A stretch of 64,000 nucleotides of DNA, taken from RGIG3528 sp045616485. GTDB lineage: Bacteria; Bacillota; Clostridia; Lachnospirales; Lachnospiraceae. Below, in pieces: positions 35,429 to 44,780 of this stretch (position 1 is the stretch's first letter; every line of letters starts with the position of its first letter). The stretch covers positions 20,293 to 84,292 of the forward strand of contig JAZLGU010000035.1 in the NCBI GenBank assembly GCA_045616485.1, given 5' to 3'. The notes under the pieces were generated by a model, which was given only the letters and a program-made list of their open reading frames with translations, had not been told where the DNA came from and searched no databases. The translations under genes and the position numbers were made by a program.

Positions 35429-35500
35429 TTTTTATCTTATTTTAACCTGATTGATGCTGTATATACTACAGTTCAATATATTTAAAGGAGGATTTACTTT

Positions 35501-37699
35501 ATGAAAAATGCAAAGAGATTTGCAGCACTTCTTATGGCTGCAACAATGGCTGTTGCTTCTCTTGCTGCTTGTGGAAAGGGTAACAATTCTACTCCTTCAC
35601 CAGTACCTACAAAGCCTAGCGAGAACAACAACAACAACACAACCACTACTCCTGCACCAGATAAGACATGGGAGATGGGTGATCTTGAGACTCCTCAGCT
35701 TACATTCACAAAGGATACACTGCTTCGTATGGCTTGTGGTTACAACAATCCTAACACAGGTATTGCCTTTGATGCAGGCACAGCAAAAGACGGTATCACA
35801 CTTGCTGATGGCAAGACATATAATACCGGCGATTTAAAGCCTACATGGGCTGAGCTTGAGAAGCGTCTTGGAATTAAGTTCGAAGAGCATTTCACAGGTG
35901 CCGGCTCTGCTTCCAAGGAATTCGACCTTTGGAAGGCTAAGCTTGGTGAGATTGATATGGTTGCTGGTTCTGCAGCTACTCTTACAGAGTTTGGTGTAGA
36001 TGGCAAGCTTGTTAATATTGCTGAGTACCTTGACAAGATGCCTAACTTCAAGGCTTACCTTGAGGCTAACCCTATCGTTAGACTTTCTATCACAGGTGAC
36101 ACAAAGACAGGCGCTATTTACTTCTCCCCATATTTCGATGGTGTAGATGATATCGAGCGTATGCCTCTTATGAGAACTGACTGGGTAGTTAAGCTTCTTG
36201 ATGGCGAGGGCCAGTTCACAGCAGCTGCTTCAGGCACAGTAAAGACAAACGTTTACAAGCCATATATGCCTACAACAGGCAAGGTTGAAGTAGATGTAGT
36301 TAAGGCTGACGGATCTGCTGTAGAGAAGGTTACAAAGGACTACACAGCATATGGTAACATCGTTGAGAAGATGAATGCAAAAGACGGCATGACAGGCGTT
36401 GAGGCTGTTAACATGCTTCGTGAGTACATCGACAAGACATACAATGGTTACTATGGAAATACTCGTTCCGCACTTTTCTGCGGTCAGAATGCTGCTTGGG
36501 ATGCAGATGAGCTTGTAGCTCTTCTTCGTTGTGTAGTAGCAAATGCACAGACACTTAACGGTACAGATACAGTTTATGGTCTTTTCTCCCGTGAAGATGG
36601 TAACAATCAGAGACGTGTAGATATGTTCAGATTTGCTGGTACTCTTTTCGGCGTACGTGGTCTTGAGTCCAGAATGGATTATCTCTACCTTGGTACTGAT
36701 GGCAAGCTTCATGACGCTCGTTCTGAGGCTGATACATATGTAGCTGTTGAGAGAATGAATGCTATGGTACAGGAAGGCCTTATCTCTGAGTCTTTCATTA
36801 AGAACGACAAAGATGGTAAGACTGAGACTATGCTTAAGAATGATCTCGGCTTCATGCACTATGACTACAACCAGACACAGACTATCTTCAACCAGACAGC
36901 ACTTCAGGACGGTGAGAAGTACATGGCTGTAATGGTACCTGTAGCTCGTTGGTTTGATGGTTCCAACAAGGATGGCGTTTACATGAGATTTACAGAGTCT
37001 TGGAGATCTGTAAAGACTGATGGTTGGGCTATTTCTAAGGAAGGTATTGGTAACGATGAGAATAAGCTCAATGCAGCTCTTAAGCTTATCGACTATGCTT
37101 ACTCTAAGAAGGGTATGATCCTTATGTCTTACGGTCCTGATGCATTCATCAAGACAAACGCTGACGGTTCTTATGTAACATTCAACTTCAATGGTACACA
37201 GATGCCAGAGATTGCAACTGCTACATTTGCTGAGCTCTGGGATAAGGCAAAGGGTAACTACACCAACTATGCTCGTTACTATCTGGGATCTACTCTTTCA
37301 TTCATGAAGAGCCAGGCATTCGAGTATCAGTGTACACATGCTGTAGGTAAGGAAGGTGCAGGTAATATTTCCACAGCTATCGCTCTTGGTACTATTAAGC
37401 ATCCTCAGCTTGCAATTACAGAGAATCCTTGGTACACATCTATTCCTACTGTTCTTCCTAACACAAAGGTTGAGAACGATCAGCTTAAGGGCTTAACAAC
37501 TCTTAATGAGGGCTTCTCTACATCTAAGGATAAGACAAACATTCTTGTTGACATTATTGCAGGTGGCTACAAGGGTGAAGGCCTTACATCCAGAGACGAA
37601 GTTATCAACACAGTAAACAACTCTATGGATGGTAAGATTTATCTTGCACTTAAGCAGGGCGCTTGGACAAAGCTCAAGTCTTACTACGAGAGCAAGTAA
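35501..37699 (+). CDS. Large extracellular solute-binding lipoprotein of the CUT1 transporter
   Basis: Captures the oligosaccharide outside the cell. The 732-aa protein starts with a lipoprotein signal with lipobox LAAC (Cys near 24), followed by a flexible Ser/Pro/Asn/Thr-rich linker (about 27-55). A family 1-type binding fold then runs to the end. It is larger than the usual 420-560, fitting the LipO/YtcQ group that binds long or branched glycans. Codon use is narrow (CTT, GCT, ACA, GGT) like pckA, and a strong AAAGGAGG is present, so it is probably abundant. A stable hairpin just after its stop may protect the mRNA 3' end and keep its level above the following genes. Confidence 0.92.
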   Translation: MKNAKRFAALLMAATMAVASLAACGKGNNSTPSPVPTKPSENNNNNTTTTPAPDKTWEMGDLETPQLTFTKDTLLRMACGYNNPNTGIAFDAGTAKDGITLADGKTYNTGDLKPTWAELEKRLGIKFEEHFTGAGSASKEFDLWKAKLGEIDMVAGSAATLTEFGVDGKLVNIAEYLDKMPNFKAYLEANPIVRLSITGDTKTGAIYFSPYFDGVDDIERMPLMRTDWVVKLLDGEGQFTAAASGTVKTNVYKPYMPTTGKVEVDVVKADGSAVEKVTKDYTAYGNIVEKMNAKDGMTGVEAVNMLREYIDKTYNGYYGNTRSALFCGQNAAWDADELVALLRCVVANAQTLNGTDTVYGLFSREDGNNQRRVDMFRFAGTLFGVRGLESRMDYLYLGTDGKLHDARSEADTYVAVERMNAMVQEGLISESFIKNDKDGKTETMLKNDLGFMHYDYNQTQTIFNQTALQDGEKYMAVMVPVARWFDGSNKDGVYMRFTESWRSVKTDGWAISKEGIGNDENKLNAALKLIDYAYSKKGMILMSYGPDAFIKTNADGSYVTFNFNGTQMPEIATATFAELWDKAKGNYTNYARYYLGSTLSFMKSQAFEYQCTHAVGKEGAGNISTAIALGTIKHPQLAITENPWYTSIPTVLPNTKVENDQLKGLTTLNEGFSTSKDKTNILVDIIAGGYKGEGLTSRDEVINTVNNSMDGKIYLALKQGAWTKLKSYYESK

Positions 37700-37730
37700 T
37701 ATCTTAAACTGTTTTAATTAAAACTAAACA

Positions 37731-37752
37731 GCGGGAGGCTGCGGCCTCCCGC
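37731..37752 (+). promoter_or_regulatory. Intercistronic hairpin after the binding-protein gene
   Basis: GCGGGAGGC (37731-37739) and GCCTCCCGC (37744-37752) form a 9-bp stem with a TGCG loop and no T tract. It is not a clean terminator and looks more like an mRNA-stabilising or partially attenuating hairpin between the binding protein and the membrane genes. Confidence 0.65.
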
Positions 37753-37801
37753 GATATTTAAAAAATCAGATACAGATTTCTGTATCCTGGAGGCTATTCA
37801 A

Positions 37802-38392
37802 ATGTATAAGAGTCAAATGAAATTTCAGAAAATAGTATGCTATCTGGTTCTTATTGCCAGTGCAACCATATTTATATATGCTCTTGGATTTGCTACAGAT
37901 CTTTTTGATTCTCTGTATGTAATGATTCCTGATCCGGAAGATTTGTCAACAGCATATGTACCGGGTGCAGAAATTTTCTATGATATCCAGCCCTTTAATA
38001 AGTCTCTTACAAAGGTAAGTATTGCTCTTATACTTATTTCTCTATTTATGCTGGTTATGAATACTCATACAAGAAGAAAGTATTATGTTGGCAATTATGT
38101 AGCTATTGCTCTTACAACAATAGCAAATGTTGCATCTTCCGTTTGGGCTCTTAAAAATGTTTTGCAGTATAAAGAGCAGTATTTAACAAAGCTTGATTTT
38201 GAAGCCCTTGAAACCTGGGCTGAGATATGGAAAACATCACCTGAGAAAAAACTCTTCTGGTTCAATGCAGGCTATTTTGTATTTGGCTTGCTGCTGTTAT
38301 CCACAGTTTTGCTTTTAGCAAATTTAATTTGGAAAATATACGTTGTAAATGCAGAAAAGAAACTCATTGCAAAGGGAAAGGAAGTGGCCTAA
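37802..38392 (+). CDS. Four-helix membrane protein, unknown function (module 1, first)
   Basis: Not recognised. The 196-aa protein has helices at about 12-32, 73-93, 102-121 and 158-184, an outside loop between the first two (DPEDLSTAYVPGAEIFYD), and a Lys-rich end. GGAGG precedes the ATG. It lies between the transporter binding protein and an ATPase and begins the first of two membrane-membrane-ATPase triplets. Its middle resembles the protein at 40019: an N(T/S)-x-x-x-(R/K)RK turn followed by an IAL-starting helix. This suggests the two are distant paralogues; the comparison is by eye. Confidence 0.72.
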   Translation: MYKSQMKFQKIVCYLVLIASATIFIYALGFATDLFDSLYVMIPDPEDLSTAYVPGAEIFYDIQPFNKSLTKVSIALILISLFMLVMNTHTRRKYYVGNYVAIALTTIANVASSVWALKNVLQYKEQYLTKLDFEALETWAEIWKTSPEKKLFWFNAGYFVFGLLLLSTVLLLANLIWKIYVVNAEKKLIAKGKEVA

Positions 38393-38395
38393 AGT

Positions 38396-38899
38396 ATGGA
38401 CGTTAAGCAGATTAAAAAAGATCGTCTTAGATATACCAAAAATACACTTTCATCCACACTGACCTACCTGGCAATTCTTGCAAATGTATTTTACTTCGTT
38501 AATATATATAAATCTGATGTAGGTAATTACTACTATAAATGGATTATAGGTGTATCCATTGTATTTAACCTTCTTTTTATGATGACCGCATTTCTTTGTT
38601 CAGAAGGTGTAAAAAATTATCACTTTGGTTATTCAATTGTGCTAATAGTCATCGGTGCTATACAGTTTGTTAGAATTTTCATTATTCCTAAGCAGGCTGC
38701 AGCAGCTGTTGTTTCACAGTATAATGAGGAGCTTAATGCTACTGTTGAAACAGCTGTAATGAATGGCGGTCAACACACGTTTGTAGTAATATGTCTTATT
38801 GCTTCCGGTGCTCTTTGCTTTATTGCCGGTGTAGTAGGCATTCTTAAAAATGTAACTCTTAATTCCTACCTTAAGGAAATAGGAATAAAAAATAAGTAG
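38396..38899 (+). CDS. Four-helix membrane protein, unknown function (module 1, second)
   Basis: Not recognised. The 167-aa protein has helices at about 20-38, 46-67, 78-100 and 128-152, a Lys/Arg-rich N-terminus (KQIKKDRLRYTKN), and a C-terminal cytoplasmic helix. It starts 3 bp after the previous gene and 39 bp before the ATPase gene, so the three are surely co-expressed. No transporter EAA loop is visible, so it is not an ordinary permease. An accessory or scaffolding subunit for the ATPase is inference. Confidence 0.72.
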   Translation: MDVKQIKKDRLRYTKNTLSSTLTYLAILANVFYFVNIYKSDVGNYYYKWIIGVSIVFNLLFMMTAFLCSEGVKNYHFGYSIVLIVIGAIQFVRIFIIPKQAAAAVVSQYNEELNATVETAVMNGGQHTFVVICLIASGALCFIAGVVGILKNVTLNSYLKEIGIKNK

Positions 38900-38938
38900 A
38901 TAAAATAATCACATTATAGAAAACCGGAGATACGTAAA

Positions 38939-40006
38939 ATGGCAAGTTTACAGTTGCGACATCTGGAAAAAATTTATGATAATAAGGTTCAGGCGGTTTA
39001 TGACTTCGACCTGGATGTTAAAGACGGAGAGCTTATCGTTCTTGTAGGCCCATCTGGTTGTGGTAAGTCTACCACACTGAGAATGGTTGCAGGACTTGAA
39101 GATATCTCTAAGGGTAGACTTATTATCGATGGCAAAGATATTACTAAAATGCCTCCAAAGGATAGAGATATAGCTATGGTTTTCCAGAACTATGCTCTTT
39201 ATTCCCATATGACAATATATGAAAACATGGCGTTCTCTCTTGTTCTTAGAAAAGAGAATAAAAATGTTATTCATGAGAAGGTTTTAGCAGCAGCTGAGAT
39301 TCTGGGTCTTACAGACCAGTTGAATAAGAAGCCTGCTCAGTTGTCCGGTGGTCAGCGTCAGCGAGTAGCTATGGGTCGTGCTATTGTACGTACACCAAAG
39401 GTATTCCTTTTTGACGAGCCGCTTTCCAATCTCGATGCCAAGCTTCGTGGAGCTACACGTCGTGAGATTCTGCTACTTCACAAGAGACTCCAGGCTACCA
39501 TGCTATACGTTACACATGATCAGACAGAAGCGCTTACTCTGGCAGACAGAATAGTATGTATGTCTATGGGCCATGTTCAGCAGATTGGTACACCACTTGA
39601 GCTTTATGATACACCTGCGAATGTTTTTGTTGCCAGCTTTATTGGCCTTCCTCCTATGAACTTTGTAGATGGTCAGATTATAAATGGCGAATTTGTTGGA
39701 GAAGATTTCACATATCCACTGGATGAGGAGCAGAAAAAGCTTCTTGCTTTATACGAGGGTAAAATTGTAACACTTGGTGTTAGACCTGAAAATGCAGTCA
39801 GAGCAACTGGCGAAAAAGGAGTAAACATTAAGGTTACTCTTAATGAGAATCTTGGTCAGACAACCTTGGTACACGGTCGTGTAGGAAACACAAAGCTTAT
39901 CTGTAAGTTCCGTGAGTGGGCAACACTTAAGCCTAATGATGAAGTTAAGGTTGAATTTAACCGAGTTCATTTCTTTGACAAAGTGACAACAAATGCTATT
40001 CGATAA
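38939..40006 (+). CDS. MalK/UgpC-type sugar ABC transporter ATPase (module 1)
   Basis: Energises sugar import in the cytoplasm. The 355-aa protein has Walker A GPSGCGKST, Q loop FQNYALYSHM, signature LSGGQRQRVAMGRA, Walker B VFLFDEPLSNLDAKLR and H loop VTHDQTEALTLADR. A C-terminal TOBE-type regulatory domain spans about 240-355. The family normally serves CUT1 permeases such as those at 33441 and 34538. A second ATPase of the same kind lies at 41196, which one CUT1 system should not need. Confidence 0.95.
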   Translation: MASLQLRHLEKIYDNKVQAVYDFDLDVKDGELIVLVGPSGCGKSTTLRMVAGLEDISKGRLIIDGKDITKMPPKDRDIAMVFQNYALYSHMTIYENMAFSLVLRKENKNVIHEKVLAAAEILGLTDQLNKKPAQLSGGQRQRVAMGRAIVRTPKVFLFDEPLSNLDAKLRGATRREILLLHKRLQATMLYVTHDQTEALTLADRIVCMSMGHVQQIGTPLELYDTPANVFVASFIGLPPMNFVDGQIINGEFVGEDFTYPLDEEQKKLLALYEGKIVTLGVRPENAVRATGEKGVNIKVTLNENLGQTTLVHGRVGNTKLICKFREWATLKPNDEVKVEFNRVHFFDKVTTNAIR

Positions 40007-40018
40007 AGGAGCAGTGTG

Positions 40019-40552
40019 ATGAAAGAATTTTTTAGAAAAAGACTTGTTGCTCTTAAGAGAAGCCCTCAGAATATACCTTTTGTGGCTTTGATTATAGCAT
40101 TTATGTATTATTCATTTAATCTTACAAAGATATCAGACACAACTGCATATGTTTTTGGTAACAACATGGGACTTTCTGAGTTTGCTGTTATGCTGTTTTC
40201 TCTCCTGTCTTTTGTGTGCTTCTTAAACTCTTTCCCTAAGAGAAAGAAGCCAAACTTTATCATGATTGCACTTATGTACGTAATGTTCATTATCATGATA
40301 GTTGCTGATATTAATTACGGTAATTGTATTCGTCTGGCCATGAAGCAAGATGGCTTTATGGAAAAGCTTGAGAAAAACAAGTATGTACTAGAAGCTTTAA
40401 CTGTTGTAAGGGTACATACAGTTCTTCTTATTGTTGGTAGTGTTCTGATTGCGCTGATTCCTGTATATAGTAAGCTTTTAAGAAAGATTAATACAAATAT
40501 TGATGTTGAGTACAGTGGTAACATGTCAGCCATCGATGTAGATGAAGAGTAA
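40019..40552 (+). CDS. Four-helix membrane protein, unknown function (module 2, first)
   Basis: Not recognised. The 177-aa protein has helices at about 18-36, 50-68, 80-98 and 130-153. A KRKK turn precedes the third helix, and the C-terminus is acidic. The ATG at 40019 has AAAGGAG well placed; a GTG directly before it is in frame but less likely. It lies 12 bp after the first ATPase and overlaps the next gene by one base. It begins the second membrane-membrane-ATPase triplet and looks distantly like the first protein of module 1. Confidence 0.72.
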   Translation: MKEFFRKRLVALKRSPQNIPFVALIIAFMYYSFNLTKISDTTAYVFGNNMGLSEFAVMLFSLLSFVCFLNSFPKRKKPNFIMIALMYVMFIIMIVADINYGNCIRLAMKQDGFMEKLEKNKYVLEALTVVRVHTVLLIVGSVLIALIPVYSKLLRKINTNIDVEYSGNMSAIDVDEE

Positions 40553-41193
40553 TGTCAAAAAATAAAAAGAAAAATATACCAATAGAAGAGTCAAAAGACG
40601 CTTCTGAATTTTACAAAATAAATAAGGATGCGGTTTCACGTTTAGTAAATGCCAGCAAAGAATCAGTACCGAAAGTATCGGATGAGGAAATAAACCGAAT
40701 TAGCGGAAAAAAGAGCAAATTCCATATTCCTGATATAATTAAGGTGGTACTTATAAAGTGGTGGTTTGCAGGAGCAGTCTGTTTCTTTTTCTTATTTGGT
40801 TTAGGGACTGTGATCAAACAAAACGTAGACTTATTATTTATAACAGGATTTGCCCTGGGAATGGTCACTGATCTTCTCACAAACAATGTATTAAAGCATT
40901 TTGAGCCCTATGACAGAGCTTGGGACAAATACATGTTTATTACCGTCAGGAAATTCTGGTCACTCTTTCTTAATATAATTTACAATGGCGTAGTATTTTA
41001 CGGTGTTGTTTATCTTTACGGAGTGGTTAACAGAATTATCAATATTATCCAGAATACAGATGGGGAGCTTCCTTTGGGAGTAGAGCCTTTGATGTTCGGA
41101 GTATTCGTACTTTTGATAGATATGTTATTCATATTTATCAGAAATACTTTCATTAAAATTTTAAAAGATGCAAAAGCAGCAAATAGGAGATAA
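40552..41193 (+). CDS. Four-helix membrane protein with long cytoplasmic N-terminus (module 2, second)
   Basis: Not recognised. The 213-aa protein has a charged N-terminal region of about 60 residues (KKKNIPIEESKDASEFYKI...), then helices at about 62-85, 88-108, 135-160 and 180-202. The start ATG overlaps the previous stop (TAATG), so translation is coupled. The second ATPase starts 2 bp later. No clear similarity by eye to the second protein of module 1, so the two triplets are alike in layout more than in every sequence. Confidence 0.72.
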   Translation: MSKNKKKNIPIEESKDASEFYKINKDAVSRLVNASKESVPKVSDEEINRISGKKSKFHIPDIIKVVLIKWWFAGAVCFFFLFGLGTVIKQNVDLLFITGFALGMVTDLLTNNVLKHFEPYDRAWDKYMFITVRKFWSLFLNIIYNGVVFYGVVYLYGVVNRIINIIQNTDGELPLGVEPLMFGVFVLLIDMLFIFIRNTFIKILKDAKAANRR

Positions 41194-41195
41194 GT

Positions 41196-42290
41196 ATGCC
41201 ATACATTACATTATCTGAAATCAACAAGATTTATCCCAACGGTTTCCATGCAGTACACAATTTCAATCTTGATATCGAAAAGGGTGAATTTATAGTATTC
41301 GTAGGACCTTCAGGATGTGGTAAGTCTACTACTCTTCGTATGATCGCAGGTTTGGAGAATATCAGTAAGGGTGAGTTCTGTATCGACGGCGAGAGAGTAA
41401 ATGAGAAGAGCCCCAGAGACAGAGGTATTGCTATGGTATTCCAGAGCTATGCGCTTTACCCACATCTTTCAGTCTATGATAATATGAGCTTTGGCCTGAA
41501 TCTTGAAGGCGTTGATGAAGACATTATTGAGCAGAAGGTACTTGCTACTGCAAAGATTCTTGGACTTACAGATTATCTTGACAGAAAGCCCAGAGAGCTT
41601 TCCGGTGGTCAGAGACAGAGAGTAGCCGTTGGTCGTGCTATTATCCGTAAGGTTAATATCTTCCTTATGGACGAGCCGCTTTCCAATCTGGATGCAAAGC
41701 AGCGTGTTACCATGCGTTCCGAGATTACCCAGATTCATAGACAGACAGGCGCTACTACCATCTATGTAACACACGATCAGACAGAGGCCATGACCATGGC
41801 TGATAGAATCGTTGTTATGAAGCTTGGTTATATCCAGCAGGTTGGTACTCCTTATGAGCTATACTTTAACCCTGTTAATATGTTTGTTGCGGGCTTTATC
41901 GGTGAGCCACCTATGAACTTTGTAAACACCGAGGTTCATCAGGGCTGCATTAAGATTGGCTCAACTGTAGTAGAGCTTAGTAAGTTTAGAAGCCAGAAGA
42001 CTGTAGAGGCTCTGGAGGGTAAGAAGGTAGTGTTTGGTTATAGACCCGAGCATATTATCCTTACAGGCGCTGAGAATGAATCAGAGGCTGTTAAAGTTGA
42101 TGCTTCTGTAGAGCTTACAGAGCTTCTCGGAGACAATACAAATGTTTATGTCGATATCGAGGGTGTATCTTCAATCCTCAAGGTTGATCCTCATGAGACA
42201 CCTGAGATGGATTCACATATTACTTTCGCTATCCCTTATAAGTATATCTACTTATTCGATGCTGAAACAGAAAACGTAATTAGCGAATAA
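41196..42290 (+). CDS. MalK/UgpC-type sugar ABC transporter ATPase (module 2)
   Basis: Second energy-coupling ATPase of the locus. The 364-aa protein has GPSGCGKST, FQSYALYPHLSVYDNM, LSGGQRQRVAVGRA, IFLMDEPLSNLDAKQR, VTHDQTEAMTMADR and a C-terminal TOBE-type domain with the GYRPEHI stretch. It is closely related to, but clearly distinct from, the module 1 ATPase. A terminator follows. MalK homologues often act as dimers, so a heterodimer of the two ATPases is possible. Service to two separate membrane complexes is equally possible. Confidence 0.95.
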   Translation: MPYITLSEINKIYPNGFHAVHNFNLDIEKGEFIVFVGPSGCGKSTTLRMIAGLENISKGEFCIDGERVNEKSPRDRGIAMVFQSYALYPHLSVYDNMSFGLNLEGVDEDIIEQKVLATAKILGLTDYLDRKPRELSGGQRQRVAVGRAIIRKVNIFLMDEPLSNLDAKQRVTMRSEITQIHRQTGATTIYVTHDQTEAMTMADRIVVMKLGYIQQVGTPYELYFNPVNMFVAGFIGEPPMNFVNTEVHQGCIKIGSTVVELSKFRSQKTVEALEGKKVVFGYRPEHIILTGAENESEAVKVDASVELTELLGDNTNVYVDIEGVSSILKVDPHETPEMDSHITFAIPYKYIYLFDAETENVISE

Positions 42291-42295
42291 TAGGA

Positions 42296-42324
42296 ATGCC
42301 GGGATGCGAATCCCGGCATGTTTT
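42296..42324 (+). terminator. Intrinsic terminator of the transporter operon
   Basis: ATGCCGGGAT (42296-42305) and ATCCCGGCAT (42310-42319) form a 10-bp perfect stem with a GCGA (GNRA-type) loop, followed by GTTTTAATTT. It separates the transporter from the AraC-GH28 pair, perhaps only partly. Confidence 0.82.
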
Positions 42325-42353
42325 AATTTAGAAAAGTAGGAGAGTTTGTACCA

Positions 42354-43235
42354 ATGGGGAGCAGGCTACAATCACACAATCCAAGACAGGTAATGAATCG
42401 AAAGGACTTTGAGATTCAGCATAAAAGAGATACTTTCCTGGAGGACGTAGAGCTTCATCACCATGATTTTTATGAGATTTATTATCTTATATCCGGTGAT
42501 GTGACCTATGCTATTGAAGGCAGGATGTATCATGTGGTACCTGGAGATATTCTTTTTCTGAATCCAATGGAGCTGCATCAGGTAAGTATAAAAAAAGATG
42601 TGGATGCCTATGAAAGATATGTTCTTTGGATAGATCCGGCTATGCTTACCAGACTTTCTACCATGACTACCAATCTGGGCAGGTGCCTGGATAAGGAACG
42701 TCCTACTTACTGCAATCAGCTGCGTGTACCTGCTGAGTATAAATCTGAAATAAAAAAACTTATGGATGAAATATATAAAGAGTCAGACACTACGGGGTTC
42801 GGAGTTGACGTGATGGAGACGGCTCTTTTATCAAGACTTTTGGTACTGCTGAATCGTTTATCTGAAAACGATAAGCCTGTGGATAAGGAGCAGGAGGGTG
42901 GCAGTAAGCTGATTACTGATATTATCGATTATATTAACGCTCATTATGGTGAGCAGCTTTCACTGGAAGATATTGCCGAAAAACTTTATGTCAGCAAGTA
43001 TCACCTGTCTCACGAGTTCAGAAAACAAATGGGCACAGGAGTATATAGATACATTCAGAAGAAGCGTGTTCAGATAGCTCGCCAGATGCTGGCCAATGGT
43101 GAAAAGCCCTATGATGTATATACGCAGTGCGGCTTTAGAGATTATGCCGGTTTCTATAGGGCATTTACCACAGAATATGGCATTGGACCAAGAGAATTCG
43201 TATCCTCATCAAAGCTTGAAGAAACAACATTATAA
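42354..43235 (+). CDS. AraC family transcriptional regulator with cupin sensor domain
   Basis: Likely activator responding to a pectin-derived sugar. The 293-aa protein has an N-terminal cupin (about 20-110: HHHDFYEIYYLISGD and VVPGDILFLNPMELHQV) and a C-terminal double helix-turn-helix. The latter has LSLEDIAEKLYVSKYHLSHEFRK and the family end block CGFRDYAGFYRAFTTEYG. It lies 64 bp after the transporter ATPase and 11 bp before the GH28 gene, so both flanks are probable targets. The ATG at 42354 lacks a strong ribosome site; GTAGGAGAG lies about 17 bases upstream. Confidence 0.93.
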   Translation: MGSRLQSHNPRQVMNRKDFEIQHKRDTFLEDVELHHHDFYEIYYLISGDVTYAIEGRMYHVVPGDILFLNPMELHQVSIKKDVDAYERYVLWIDPAMLTRLSTMTTNLGRCLDKERPTYCNQLRVPAEYKSEIKKLMDEIYKESDTTGFGVDVMETALLSRLLVLLNRLSENDKPVDKEQEGGSKLITDIIDYINAHYGEQLSLEDIAEKLYVSKYHLSHEFRKQMGTGVYRYIQKKRVQIARQMLANGEKPYDVYTQCGFRDYAGFYRAFTTEYGIGPREFVSSSKLEETTL

Positions 43236-43246
43236 AGGACTAATTT

Positions 43247-44773
43247 ATGGATTTTAATTGCATTTTTACTTCATCTGTATCAGCTTGTTTTGAATTGGTT
43301 AACAGTGACCCCTACTATTCAAAAGAGGAGTATATGGTACTTCTTAATGGTAAAGAGGTAGAGAGCTGTAAAAAGAATGTATTTTCTCTTTACAATCTTA
43401 CTCCTGCTACTAAGTATCAGGTATCTATAAGATATGCAGGTCAGGAAACATCAAAAAGCTTTACCACTGACAGCGAATCAGCATGCATCTCGGTAAAAGA
43501 TTTTGGCGCCAAGGGTGACGGTGTGACCAATGATAAGCTGGCTCTTCAGATGGCCATTATGTGCTGCCCTACCAATGGACGTGTGCAGGTGCCTGCAGGC
43601 ACATATTATACAGGCCCTCTTATGCTGAAGAGTGACATGACTCTGGAGCTTTGTGAAGGCGCTACCATTCTGGGAGATATAGATGAGTCCCATTATCCTA
43701 CTTTGCCAGGAGAGATAGCTGATCCTGCTACAGGGGAAATGGTACAGATTTCTTCATGGGAAGGTGATCCTTACCCACATTCCCAGAGCTTTGTAAGTGC
43801 ATATTATGCGAAGAATATTAAAGTAGTTGGTCTGGGTGTTATTGATGGCAACGCCAATAACAGTACCTGGTGGGATTTCCCCAAGGGACGTCCTGTAGCC
43901 AGACCCAAGCTGGTATTCCTGAATAATTGTGAAAATGTTGTATTCCACGGTGTTACCGGACAGAATTCAGCTGCATGGAATCTTCATCCGTTTTTCTCAC
44001 AGCATATATATTTCTACGATATCGTAGTTAATGCTCCTGCCAATTCACCAAATACTGATGGCTCTGACCCTGAGTCCTGCGATGATGTAAGATATGTTGG
44101 TATCAGATTCTCAGTAGGTGATGATGCTATTGCCATCAAGTCAGGTAAGATGTATATGGGACAGAAGTATAAGACTCCTGCAACCAATCATGTTATCAGA
44201 AACTGTCTGATGGAGTATGCACATGGCGGCGTGGTACTGGGTTCTGAAATGGGCGCAGGTATAAAGAGTCTTACTGTATCCCAGTGCTATTTCAGCCACA
44301 CAGACAGGGGCCTTCGTATAAAGACCAGACGCGGACGTGGTAATGAGGCAGTAGTGGATGGAGTAGAGTTCTCCAACATCCGTATGGACAATGTAAAATG
44401 TCCATTAGTTACAAATATGTTTTATTTCTGCGATCCTGATGGTAAGAGTGAGTATGTACAGCAGAAAACAGCGCTTCCTGTAGATGACAGGACTCCGTAT
44501 CTTGGCAATTTCCTCTTTAAAGATATGGAGTGTACTGACTGCGAGTGGGCAGCAGGCTTCTTCTATGGATTGCCGGAAATGCCTATTGAGCGTATTACCA
44601 TTGATAATGTATCCTTTACTTTTAAGGAGGACGCTACAGAAGGCTTCCCTGCAATGATGTGTGACATCGAAAAACAGCGTAAGCTGGGTCTTTACTTTAA
44701 TGGCGTTAAGAATGTAGACATTAAAAACGTGACCATGTCCGGACAGGATGGAGAAAAGATAATTCAAAAATAG
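43247..44773 (+). CDS. Polygalacturonase (GH28), no signal peptide
   Basis: Hydrolyses alpha-1,4 galacturonate (or rhamnogalacturonan) linkages, likely as an intracellular exo-enzyme on imported oligomers. Residues 1-75 are an Fn3-like beta domain; the right-handed beta-helix starts at ISVKDFGAKGDGVTND near 80. GH28 active-site motifs in order: NTDGSDPE (268), GDDAIAIKSG (290), HGGVVLGSEMG (325) and RIKTRRGRG (357). No export signal is present, as in other cytoplasmic Fn3-GH28 enzymes. With the leaderless pectinesterase at 10282 it suggests import first, degradation after. AAAGGAC precedes the ATG. It is co-transcribed with the AraC gene. Confidence 0.93.
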   Translation: MDFNCIFTSSVSACFELVNSDPYYSKEEYMVLLNGKEVESCKKNVFSLYNLTPATKYQVSIRYAGQETSKSFTTDSESACISVKDFGAKGDGVTNDKLALQMAIMCCPTNGRVQVPAGTYYTGPLMLKSDMTLELCEGATILGDIDESHYPTLPGEIADPATGEMVQISSWEGDPYPHSQSFVSAYYAKNIKVVGLGVIDGNANNSTWWDFPKGRPVARPKLVFLNNCENVVFHGVTGQNSAAWNLHPFFSQHIYFYDIVVNAPANSPNTDGSDPESCDDVRYVGIRFSVGDDAIAIKSGKMYMGQKYKTPATNHVIRNCLMEYAHGGVVLGSEMGAGIKSLTVSQCYFSHTDRGLRIKTRRGRGNEAVVDGVEFSNIRMDNVKCPLVTNMFYFCDPDGKSEYVQQKTALPVDDRTPYLGNFLFKDMECTDCEWAAGFFYGLPEMPIERITIDNVSFTFKEDATEGFPAMMCDIEKQRKLGLYFNGVKNVDIKNVTMSGQDGEKIIQK

Positions 44774-44780
44774 AATAAAA

